Source: CAZZEX01 sp964653285 (lineage in GTDB: Bacteria; Chloroflexota; Anaerolineae; B4-G1). From it: a stretch of DNA of 26,891 bases. Where the stretch lies: NCBI GenBank assembly GCA_964653285.1, contig CAZZEX010000066.1, positions 1 to 26,891 of the forward strand, in the 5' to 3' direction. Below, in pieces: positions 7,899 to 14,724 of the stretch; positions within the stretch are counted from its first letter, which is position 1; each line of letters begins with the position of its first letter. The position numbers and the translations under genes were made by a program. Below the pieces are notes generated by a model that saw nothing but the letters and a program-made list of their open reading frames with translations, did not search any database and was not told where the DNA came from.

Positions 7899-9218
7899 TT
7901 ACCTGTCGGAGACGAACAGCGCCACGCTCTCAATGTGGTAGGTCTGCGGGAACATGTCCACCGGCTGCACCTCGACCAGGCGGTAGCCAGCGCGAACCAG
8001 CCGTTTGGCGTCGCGGGCCAGCGTGGCCGGGTCGCAGGAGACGTAGACGACCCGGGCGGGACGACGGGCGACCAGCGCGTCGAGCGCGAAGCGGTCCACG
8101 CCAGCGCGGGGCGGGTCCACCACGGCACCGTCGAGGGGGACGTCCAGGTCGGGGAGCACCACCTCGACCGGCCCTTCGATGACCTCCACGTTGTCGAACT
8201 CGGCGGTGTTCTCCAGCAGGTCGGCGACGGCGGTGGGGGCCAGTTCGACGCCGACGACCAGCCCAGCGCGCTCGGCCAGGTGAGCGGTGAAGAGCCCCAC
8301 GCCGCAGTAGGCGTCCAGCACCGTCTCGTCCCCCCGCAGGTCGAGGTACTCCGTCACCAGGCGCACCAGTTGGCCGGTCTGGGTGGTGTTGACCTGAAAG
8401 AAGGAGGGGGCGGAGATACGGTAGGTGCGGCCGGCGACGATCTCCGTGATGTGGTTGCTGCCGATGAGGTTGACGTGCATGCCATCGGAGAGGAGCAGGA
8501 CGCAGGAGACGGGCAGGTCTATCTCCAAAGCGGGCGGCAGGTCGTCCGCCATCTCGAAGATGAGCATCGCATCGCCGGTGGCGGTGCCAGCGCGCAGCGA
8601 GAGGCGGATAAGGCCCTCCAGGTCGAGGTCGAGGGCGGCGTAGAGATCGGACAGGAGCGGGTGAAGGATCAGGCAGTCGTCTACGGCGACGACCCTTCGA
8701 CCTGGCCTTTCCTCTTCGCTCAGGGCGGGCTCAGGGCGAGCGTCGTGGCCCTCTGCTCGCAGCCCCCGTCCACGGGGGCGTCCCACCGAGGCCCCCTGGA
8801 AGCCGAGGCCCCCGTCCGGGGCGGGGTGAAACTGGGCGTGGTTGCGGTAGGCCCAGCCGGAGCGATTGGGCAGGGTGGGGCGGACAGGAGGATCGGCGAT
8901 GTCGCCGATGCGCGCCAGTTGGTCGGCCACGATCTCGGCCTTGAAGCGCAGTTGGGCCTCATAGGCCACGTGCTGCCACTGGCAGCCGCCGCAGCCGGTC
9001 GGGCCGAAGTAGGGGCAGGGGGGCGCGACGCGGTCGGGGGAGGGATCCAGCACATCAACGAGGCGGGCGAAGGCGTAGCGGCCCTTGTCCTCGGTGATCT
9101 CAACGCGCACCATTTCCCCAGGCAGCGCGTAGGGGACGAAGATGACACGTCCCTTGTGCCGTCCCAGTGCCGCGCCGCCGTGGGTGATGGTAGTCAACTG
9201 GAGGGTGAATGCGTCCAT
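7899..9218 (-). CDS. 23S rRNA (uracil-5-)-methyltransferase, RlmD/TrmA family
   Basis: 439 residues. An N-terminal TRAM domain (1-60, RNA binding) is followed by a likely 4Fe-4S site with C68, C76, C79 and C182, then a Rossmann methyltransferase domain (LDAYCGVGLFTAHLA). DPPRAG and VSCDPATLARD carry the catalytic Cys that attacks uracil C6. The protein methylates a uridine in 23S rRNA or tRNA at C5 using S-adenosylmethionine; which position cannot be told from sequence. Residues about 143-175 are an extra Arg/Gly/Glu-rich loop made by an inserted palindromic repeat (see 8694-8792). The ATG at 9218 has GGAG 9 nt upstream. A large overlapping frame on the plus strand is only its shadow. Confidence 0.9.
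   Translation of the reverse strand: MDAFTLQLTTITHGGAALGRHKGRVIFVPYALPGEMVRVEITEDKGRYAFARLVDVLDPSPDRVAPPCPYFGPTGCGGCQWQHVAYEAQLRFKAEIVADQLARIGDIADPPVRPTLPNRSGWAYRNHAQFHPAPDGGLGFQGASVGRPRGRGLRAEGHDARPEPALSEEERPGRRVVAVDDCLILHPLLSDLYAALDLDLEGLIRLSLRAGTATGDAMLIFEMADDLPPALEIDLPVSCVLLLSDGMHVNLIGSNHITEIVAGRTYRISAPSFFQVNTTQTGQLVRLVTEYLDLRGDETVLDAYCGVGLFTAHLAERAGLVVGVELAPTAVADLLENTAEFDNVEVIEGPVEVVLPDLDVPLDGAVVDPPRAGVDRFALDALVARRPARVVYVSCDPATLARDAKRLVRAGYRLVEVQPVDMFPQTYHIESVALFVSDR
8694..8792. repeat. Repeat-derived in-frame insert in the RNA methyltransferase gene
   Basis: The stretch contains the perfect hairpin GCCCCCGT (8762-8769) / ACGGGGGC (8772-8779) and a CTTCGCTCAGG segment resembling the repeat in the C gene near 19530. 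It encodes an Arg/Gly-rich then Glu-rich loop between the first three iron-sulfur cysteines and the fourth. This loop is probably tolerated at the surface. Confidence 0.55.
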
Positions 9219-9661
9219 AGTGTCAAACTCCGGGTGATCCTGGAGTATAAGTCAAAGGCTTGGGTGAATGGCTCAGACCTGCTGCCTATACCGCCCTGCG
9301 TATCATCTCAATATGTAGGGGCGAACCCTCGTGGTCGCCCTCTTGGGCAGGTACAAGACCTGCCCCTACCCCGGTTTATTAAGAAGATACGCCCTGCTCC
9401 CGCCGGACCGCCAGATACGGCGATGGGTGGCGGGACCTGGCGATCCCACCGGAGCGGGGTGCAACCCCGATTATATCACCATCCGTTGTGTGAGACAATC
9501 GCGGGGATGGCGATGAAGGTCTCAGCACTTCTCCTGAACCGCGAGAAGGAATATCATAATAACTTCACCACATTTCCCACACCTCTTCATAATTCCTTCA
9601 CAGGTTTGTGGCATACTGGGGCCAGATAGAAGAAGGCAGGATGGCATTCGGAGGTGTGACT
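9219..9661. other. Intergenic region with a palindromic element
   Basis: This 443-bp stretch lies between divergent genes and holds no convincing gene. It contains the hairpin element at 9315-9369. The segment 9540-9610 is visibly AT-richer and could hold the promoter for the 9662 gene, but no clear -35/-10 pair was found. Confidence 0.5.
9315..9369. repeat. Dispersed palindromic repeat bounded by GTAGGGGC / GCCCCTAC
   Basis: Terminal inverted repeats GTAGGGGC (9315-9322) and GCCCCTAC (9362-9369) enclose the inner hairpin GGGCAGGT (9345-9352) / ACCTGCCC (9358-9365) with loop ACAAG. This form is common as a multi-copy noncoding element in environmental bacterial genomes; copy number here is unknown. 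Confidence 0.6.
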
Positions 9662-9796
9662 ATGCAGAGAATGAGATGGACGCCATGCAGGGAAAGAATA
9701 AGCACAACTGTTCGAGCAATCGTGGGGGTTGTCTTATTCATCCTGGTGATTGGAGTCTGGGTCTGCCTCTGGGTTCCGCCAGCACCTACCTTCTAA
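9662..9796 (+). CDS. Small single-helix membrane protein (44 aa), unknown function
   Basis: A 44-codon frame starts at an ATG preceded by a strong GGAGGT 6 nt upstream. An upstream in-frame start at 9608 lacks such a site. The peptide has a basic N-terminal third (MQRMRWTPCRERISTTVR), one strong membrane helix (AIVGVVLFILVIGVWVCLWV) and a short PPAPTF tail. It sits 22 bp before the methyltransferase gene, in the same direction. No family was recognised. It could instead be the remnant of a longer gene, but the ribosome binding site argues for translation. Confidence 0.5.
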   Translation: MQRMRWTPCRERISTTVRAIVGVVLFILVIGVWVCLWVPPAPTF

Positions 9797-9818
9797 AACA
9801 AAACTCAGGAGGAGACAA

Positions 9819-10325
9819 ATGTCAGTAGCAAACGGAATGCACTTCAAAATGATGTCCCTGGTTCATGAAACTCTCTATGGCCTGTTTAGGGATCCCTATA
9901 AGGCTCTAAGCGCTGCAGGACTGAAGCCGGGTCAAAAAGTACTGGAAGTTGGCTGTGGTCCTGGCTTCTTCTCCATTCCCGCGGCCAGAATGGTAGGAGA
10001 GAAAGGAAGCGTCTATGCGTTGGACATCAATCCGCTGGCTGTCGAGAGAGTTCAACAAAAGATCGAGGAGGAAGGCGTGACCAACGTTAAGACCGTCCTG
10101 GCCGATGCTGCTCAAACGGGTCTACCCGATCAGTTCTTCGATCTCATCTTCGTTTTCGGTTTCGCTCACAGCGTCGGAAACATGGAGAACATCCTGACCG
10201 AACTACACCGGCTTTTGAAACCGGCGGGAATACTCTCTACCGAAGGGCGGCTCTGGATCTCAAGCGAACCTTTTCGCCCTCTGAAGCGCCAGGGAAGGAT
10301 TTCCCAATTCGGAAAGGTTGGATAG
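9819..10325 (+). CDS. Class I SAM-dependent methyltransferase
   Basis: 168 residues. Motif I VLEVGCGPGFF (about 41-51) and the acidic end of strand 2 (YALDINPLAVERV) form the S-adenosylmethionine site, followed by LPDQFFDLIFVFGFAHSV and ELHRLLKPAGILSTEG as in UbiE-like small-molecule methyltransferases. The start ATG at 9819 has GGAGGAGA just upstream, so the longer frame from 9750 is discarded. The final residues (KRQGRISQFGKVG) look like a natural end. The substrate cannot be told. The base composition is more AT-rich than the flanking genes, hinting at a different origin. The preceding small membrane protein is probably in the same transcript. Confidence 0.8.
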   Translation: MSVANGMHFKMMSLVHETLYGLFRDPYKALSAAGLKPGQKVLEVGCGPGFFSIPAARMVGEKGSVYALDINPLAVERVQQKIEEEGVTNVKTVLADAAQTGLPDQFFDLIFVFGFAHSVGNMENILTELHRLLKPAGILSTEGRLWISSEPFRPLKRQGRISQFGKVG

Positions 10326-10355
10326 CACAGTTGAATGGTAGCAAGGAGAAATTGT

Positions 10356-10571
10356 ATGCCACAGGATTATTCTATCGCACAAGCAACTGACGTGAACGAG
10401 AATTGGCCAGTGATGCTCGACGAGTACGGTGTTCAATTTCTGGTACTGCACCGCCATGACGACAGCGACCTGCTAAGCCTCTTCCGGGCTCAACCCGGAT
10501 GGGCAGTTGACTTTGAAGATGGAGAAGCAGTCATATTCGCCCGTGCCGGCGTTCCTCAATCTACCAACTGA
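10356..10571 (+). CDS. Small protein resembling the C-terminus of a membrane glycosyltransferase, probable remnant
   Basis: 71 codons from an ATG with AAGGAGA upstream. The peptide (LDEYGVQFLVLHRHDDSDLL then QPGWAVDFEDGEAVIFARA) looks like the last soluble part of large membrane proteins of the mannosyltransferase (GT39-like) type, in which a domain of this kind follows many helices. No membrane helices precede it here, so it is probably a translated remnant rather than an enzyme. The family link is from memory of sequence style and is tentative. The gene ends in ATCTACCAACTGA, similar to the octad repeat seen elsewhere. Confidence 0.4.
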   Translation: MPQDYSIAQATDVNENWPVMLDEYGVQFLVLHRHDDSDLLSLFRAQPGWAVDFEDGEAVIFARAGVPQSTN

Positions 10572-10621
10572 CTTGCATATTTACGACGTTCGTGATAAAA
10601 AGGTGATCGGCGGAGCAGAGC

Positions 10622-11425
10622 ATGAACGGAACGATCTTGGTCATAGACGACGAACCGAAAATCGTCAGGCAGGCGCGGGACTACCTGGAGAAGGGCGGGT
10701 TCCGCGTCGTCACGGCCGGTGATGGAAAGATGGCGCTGGCCGTGGCGCGCCACGAGCGGCCTGATCTGATCGTGCTCGACCTGAACCTGCCGGAGATGGA
10801 CGGGCTGGACGTCTGCCGGGCGCTGCGACGCGAGTCGGACGTGCCGATTATTATGCTCACCGCCCGCGTCGATGAGACCGACCGGCTGATCGGGCTAGAG
10901 TTAGGCGCGGATGACTACATCACCAAGCCCTTCTCGCCCCGTGAACTGGTGGCCCGCGTGCGGGCGGTCCTGCGCCGTGTGCGGGGCGGCGTCCGCACGC
11001 CGGGCCTCATCCGCGCTGGCGACCTGGAAATTGACCTGCACGGCCATCGCGTCACCCGCGCCGGAGAGCCGCTTCGCCTCACCCGCAGCGAGTTCAACTT
11101 GCTGGCGGTGCTGGCCCAGCACCCCGGCCAGACCTTCACCCGCGCGCAGTTGCTCGACCGGCTGCATGGCGTCGCCTGGGATGGCTTTGACCGCAGCATA
11201 GACGCTCACATCAAGAATCTGCGTCGCAAATTGGAAACCGACCCAACTGAGCCACGCTACGTGCTCACCGTCTACGGCGTCGGCTACAAGTTCACTCACG
11301 GCAGGTTGCTGAAGAGATCCTGCGCCAGACGGACTTTTCGGAGCAAGCGCGGGCGATTGCATTGGAAGCCATCGAGTGCCATAACAGGGAGGAACCAGGG
11401 AGGTCAAACGAGTCCATCTTGCTGA
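10622..11425 (+). CDS. OmpR/PhoB-family response regulator with abnormal C-terminal tail
   Basis: Receiver domain (1-118): acidic D9/D10, phosphoacceptor D53 in VLDLNLPEMDG, T80 and K102 in ITKPFSP. The winged-helix DNA-binding domain (about 128-224) ends in the standard YVLTVYGVGYKF. The family normally stops a few residues later, but here 43 more residues (Arg/Lys/Ser-rich, no family) follow before the stop. In another frame the same DNA encodes part of an HD-domain protein, so the 3' end has been joined to foreign sequence at about 11300. A histidine kinase partner, usually next in the operon, is missing. The two functional domains are complete, so the protein may still bind DNA. Confidence 0.85.
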   Translation: MNGTILVIDDEPKIVRQARDYLEKGGFRVVTAGDGKMALAVARHERPDLIVLDLNLPEMDGLDVCRALRRESDVPIIMLTARVDETDRLIGLELGADDYITKPFSPRELVARVRAVLRRVRGGVRTPGLIRAGDLEIDLHGHRVTRAGEPLRLTRSEFNLLAVLAQHPGQTFTRAQLLDRLHGVAWDGFDRSIDAHIKNLRRKLETDPTEPRYVLTVYGVGYKFTHGRLLKRSCARRTFRSKRGRLHWKPSSAITGRNQGGQTSPSC

Positions 11426-11505
11426 GGGGTGCTGATTTCCTCGATTTTCTGGGAGTAATCGGCATCGCACGTGAGTTCGCCAGGGGACCAAAGGACGAAG
11501 AAATG
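11302..11505 (+). pseudogene. Fragment of an HD-domain phosphohydrolase
   Basis: In the frame starting at 11302 the translation VAEEILRQTDFSEQARAIAL... followed by AIECHNREEP and LLRGADFLDFLGVIGIAREF resembles the C-terminal half of an HD-domain metal-dependent hydrolase, with a 'family end' style ARGPKD. No start codon or N-terminal half exists; the upstream boundary coincides with the end of the response regulator. It overlaps that gene's extra tail in a different frame. It is read as a truncated gene left by a recombination event. Confidence 0.55.
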
Positions 11506-11623
11506 CTACGACAATGTGGTGAAGAGAAGGGAGAGCGTGAAAGGCAAATTCGTCTCACCCAGAGCGGACAGAAAACCACCTCCGCATTCCCAGCCGGAGC
11601 TCACGCGCGGTTGGTCTCCTCAT

Positions 11624-12010
11624 TCAACTCTGTTGCGCATCGGTATCTCGCTCCACCAAGACCTGTGTGAGCGCATCACGCCGGGATGTGGCTCCCACAA
11701 ATTCGTCAACCAGTATGATAGCCCCAAACCGACAACTGTCCTCACACTGCCCGCAGTAAGCGCATCGGTCATGGTAGTGGATCAGCCGGAAATTCTCGCG
11801 GTTTTTGCGCTCCAGTTCCAGCGCGAAGGCGGGGCAATCGCGCACGCACAGCCCACAGCCCGTGCACAGCGTTGGCTCGATGGTGACCTTGCCCCGGAAG
11901 TAGGGGGGCAACTCCAGCGGCCCGAAGGGGTAGTACACCGTGATCGGCCGGGTGAACAGTGTACGCCACAGTTCTGGCAGCAGGTAGACCAGTGAATGCA
12001 GGGGGGACAT
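11624..12010 (-). CDS. NuoI-like 2x[4Fe-4S] ferredoxin subunit of group 4 hydrogenase complex
   Basis: 128 residues. Two cluster motifs are complete: C49-C52-C55-C59 (CTGCGLCVRDCP) and C83-C86-C89-C93 (CAYCGQCEDSC). The N-terminal part (LFTRPITVYYPFGPLELPPYFRG) is the amphipathic membrane-associated segment of NuoI/EchF-like subunits. It passes electrons between ferredoxin and the proximal cluster in the small subunit. It is the last gene of the minus-strand operon, 33 bp after the pyrophosphatase. The C-terminal 30 residues after VDEFVGATSRR carry no motif; the 3' end overlaps the far end of the HD-fragment frame on the other strand. Confidence 0.85.
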   Translation of the reverse strand: MSPLHSLVYLLPELWRTLFTRPITVYYPFGPLELPPYFRGKVTIEPTLCTGCGLCVRDCPAFALELERKNRENFRLIHYHDRCAYCGQCEDSCRFGAIILVDEFVGATSRRDALTQVLVERDTDAQQS

Positions 12011-12043
12011 GCTACCCGACTCCGCTTGGGCGGGGCGATGTTT

Positions 12044-14062
12044 TCACTCCAGGAGCCTTAGAAACAATGGGGTAAAGGCCAGCGATACCGTGGCCATCAA
12101 CTGCACCAGGATGTCCAGGGTGGGGCCGGCGGTGTCTTTGAGCGGATCGCCCACCGTGTCGCCGATAACGCTGGCCTTGTGTGCCAATGAGCCCTTGCCG
12201 CCCACCTCTCCCGCCTCGATCAGTTTCTTGGCGTTATCCCAGGCTCCGCCGGCGTTGGCCATAAGGAAGGCCAGGAAGATGCCGCACACGATGCACCCGG
12301 TTAAAAGCCCGGCCAATGCCTCCCGGCCCAGGACAAAGATAGTGATAAAGGGGACGCTGATGGCCAGCAGGCAGGGCAGTGCCAACCGGCTCAGGGCTCC
12401 CTGGGTGGCGATGTCCACACAGCGGCCATAGTCTGGCGGGCTCTCCCCTCCCATCAGGCCGTGAATCTCCCGGAACTGTCGCCGCACCTCGATGATGATC
12501 AACTGGGCTGTTTGACCCACCGATTTGATCACCATAGACGAGAAGAGCGCCGGTAGTGCCCCGCCGATCAACAACCCGGCCATCACTCTGGGTTCCCGGA
12601 TATCGAGGTGCACGATGTGGGCCGCTTCGGAGTAGGCGGTGAGGAGAGAGAGGGCCGCAGCGGCGGTGGCGCTGGCGGCGAAGGCTTTGCCAATGGCGGC
12701 CGTGGTGTTGCCCACAGCGTCCAGGCGGTCGGTGATGTCTCGAATCTCCGAGGGCTGACTGCTCATCTGGGCAATCCCGCCCGCGTTGTCGGCGATGGGG
12801 CCGTAGGCGTCCAGGGACAGGTTGATCCCCAGGATGGAGAGCAGGCCTAAGCCGGAGAGGGCGATGCCGTAGAGCCCGGCGAAGTGATGGGCCGCGACTA
12901 GCCCCGCACCCAGCAAGATCATGGATAGCACAGTACTTTCCAGGCCCACGGCCAGGCCGGCGATGATGTTAGTCGCTGCCCCCGTCTCGCTGGAGACGAC
13001 GATGGAACGGAGCGGCTTCCTGTAGGTGTAGTATTCGGTGTTCAGACCGATGAGCACTCCTACCACCAGACCGGACGTGGCGGCGTAAAAGGGCTCCAGG
13101 TGTCCCAGGTAGAAGCGGGAGAGGAGCAGGATGCCGAGCAGCGAGAGCGCCCCGCTGGTCAACATTCCCACCTTCAGTACAGCCTCCGGCCGGATCACGT
13201 CTTTCCGGGCCAGTGTCTTGACCACCAGGACGCCCAGCGCCGAGGCGACGATGCCCATCGCCATCAGCAACAGGGGGAAGATGATGCCTCTCTCACCCAG
13301 GTACAGGCCACCGGCGCTCTGGGCCGTTGCCCCAATGATCAGGGAGGTGATAACCGTATCGGTGTAGGACTGGTTCAGGTCGGAGCCCAGGCCAGCCACG
13401 TCGCCCACGTTGTCGCCCACCTGGTCGGCGATCACGGCGGCGTTGCGCGGGTCGTCCTCGGGAATCCCCACCTCTACCTTGCCCACCAGGTCGGCCCCCA
13501 TGTCTGCCGCCTTGGTGAAGATGCCGCCCCCGATACGGATGAAGATAGCCACGAAACTGGCCCCCATCGAGTAGCCGATGATGATCGCCAGAGGGTCGGG
13601 GGTGAAAGGCAGCAGGTCGAAGAGCAGATACACCCCCGAGATGCCCAGCGCTCCCAGGCTGACCACGGCCATACCCATCACCGCCCCGCCGGATAAGGCC
13701 ACGTGCAAGGCTTTGCTCAGGCCACCCCTGGCTGCAAAGGTGACGCGGCCATTGGCCCGGGTAGCGATGCTGATACCGATGAAACCGGAGAGGGTGGAAC
13801 AAAGCACCCCGATGAGAAAGGCGAACGTGACGTAGACGTTCAGCACCAGCGCCAGGAAAACGGCGAAGAGCAGGGCCACCAGCCCCATCACACGATACTC
13901 CCGCCGCATGAAGGTCGTCGCCCCGACCTGGATAGCGCGGGAGATGGTGGTGATCTCCGGCGGGCCGGCATCGTTTTTCAGAGTGCTGTAGGCCAGGTAG
14001 AGGCTAAAGAGCAGCCCCAGGAGGCCGACAGTGGGGACGGTGAACACGATGACATCATTCAC
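12044..14062 (-). CDS. hppA: Membrane-bound ion-pumping pyrophosphatase, probably K+-dependent
   Basis: 672 residues with about 16 membrane helices. The pyrophosphate site is present: DMGADLVGKVE (187-197), IPEDDPRN, DNVGD (217-221), and the C-terminal NAGGAWDNAKK and GDTVGDPLKDTAGP. The enzyme pumps H+ or Na+ outward while splitting PPi. GNTTAAIGK (451-459) has Ala and Gly at the positions that are Lys and Thr in K+-independent enzymes, so K+ activation is predicted; H+ versus Na+ cannot be decided by eye. It starts at GTG 14062 with AGGAG upstream. It lies inside the hydrogenase operon, between the truncated H gene and the I gene, which is an unusual position. Confidence 0.93.
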   Translation of the reverse strand: MNDVIVFTVPTVGLLGLLFSLYLAYSTLKNDAGPPEITTISRAIQVGATTFMRREYRVMGLVALLFAVFLALVLNVYVTFAFLIGVLCSTLSGFIGISIATRANGRVTFAARGGLSKALHVALSGGAVMGMAVVSLGALGISGVYLLFDLLPFTPDPLAIIIGYSMGASFVAIFIRIGGGIFTKAADMGADLVGKVEVGIPEDDPRNAAVIADQVGDNVGDVAGLGSDLNQSYTDTVITSLIIGATAQSAGGLYLGERGIIFPLLLMAMGIVASALGVLVVKTLARKDVIRPEAVLKVGMLTSGALSLLGILLLSRFYLGHLEPFYAATSGLVVGVLIGLNTEYYTYRKPLRSIVVSSETGAATNIIAGLAVGLESTVLSMILLGAGLVAAHHFAGLYGIALSGLGLLSILGINLSLDAYGPIADNAGGIAQMSSQPSEIRDITDRLDAVGNTTAAIGKAFAASATAAAALSLLTAYSEAAHIVHLDIREPRVMAGLLIGGALPALFSSMVIKSVGQTAQLIIIEVRRQFREIHGLMGGESPPDYGRCVDIATQGALSRLALPCLLAISVPFITIFVLGREALAGLLTGCIVCGIFLAFLMANAGGAWDNAKKLIEAGEVGGKGSLAHKASVIGDTVGDPLKDTAGPTLDILVQLMATVSLAFTPLFLRLLE

Positions 14063-14086
14063 GTTTGCTTTACTCCTATCGGTTGG

Positions 14087-14115
14087 TCATTGTTCATTGT
14101 TCATTGTTCATTGTT
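14087..14115. repeat. Heptad repeat TCATTGT x4 between nuoH-like remnant and hppA
   Basis: Four exact 7-bp units directly follow the stop of the H-gene remnant. On the transcribed (minus) strand each reads ACAATGA, offering an overlapping ATG/TGA. The same unit occurs at 20021-20133 and 21402-21450, at other junctions of this operon. Confidence 0.85.
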
Positions 14116-14549
14116 CTATCCAACTCCGATCCAGATTATAACTAATATTTGCGCCAAGGCCAGCGGCGCCAGCACCCGCCAGCCGAGGTTCGCCAGTTGG
14201 TCAATACGCAGCCGGGCGTAGAGCACGTGCGCGACTGAGAGCGCCAGCAGGATAAGCACCGCCTTGACGGTGAAGACCAGCACGCCCGGGACGGCCAACC
14301 CGATGCTGCAGCCGCCCAGGAAGACGTCCACCAGCAGGAAGAGGCCGACCACGGTTTGTATGTGCAGCGTGAGGTGCCACAGCGCCAACTTGCGTCCGCT
14401 GAACTCGGTCAGCGGGCTGGCGACGATCTCCGACTTGGCCTTGGGGATGTCGAACGGCACCCGCTTCAGTTTGCCGATCAGGCCGACGATGGCCAGTAGG
14501 AATCCCAGCAGCTGTACGAACACCATCCAGATCGCCGCCGCCTGGCGAT
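14116..14549 (-). pseudogene. Truncated nuoH-like gene (C-terminal part), second copy
   Basis: About 137 codons match the C-terminal 44 percent of the full H gene at 17409-18347 almost residue for residue (MVFVQLLGFLLAIVGLIGKLKR through LANLGWRVLAPLALAQ). DNA similarity is high but not perfect (for example V for S and I for M changes), so it is not an exact assembly repeat. Homology stops at about 14549, inside the hairpin cluster 14541-14645. The 5' part is missing, so no functional membrane subunit is expected. Its 3' end leads straight into the ATGA heptads and hppA, suggesting this is the original H-gene end. Confidence 0.85.
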
Positions 14550-14645
14550 AATCGCCAGGCTGAGCCTACGAAGCCTGCTGAAGCGGGCTATTTCAGGGCG
14601 ATTTATCGCCCTTTGCTCGCTTAGCCCGACGATTCATCGTCGGGC
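14541..14645. repeat. Cluster of four hairpins at the island boundary
   Basis: Four consecutive palindromes: CCTGGCGAT-A-ATCGCCAGG (14541-14559); AGCCTGC-TGAA-GCGGGCT (about 14571-14588, one G-U); GGGCGAT-TT-ATCGCCC (14596-14611); and a 10-bp stem 14624-14633 / 14636-14645. This looks like a composite REP/MITE-like element. It marks exactly where H-gene homology ends and AT-rich sequence begins. The remaining spacer to 14724 holds no gene. Confidence 0.75.
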
Positions 14646-14724
14646 CTGAAAGCGCACAATCCCAAAGTGTAAACTGATTTGTGAACCATCCCAAAAGCAC
14701 CCTTATCATTATTCTATTCACCTT

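Noticed and set aside
7935..9629. A 564-codon plus-strand open frame
   Set aside because: It is antisense to the well-supported RNA methyltransferase gene, has the low-complexity Val/Gly/Asp/Gln look of a shadow frame in GC-rich DNA and no family motif.
13100..13696. 198-codon plus-strand frame rich in His/Gln/Asp
   Set aside because: Shadow of the pyrophosphatase gene.
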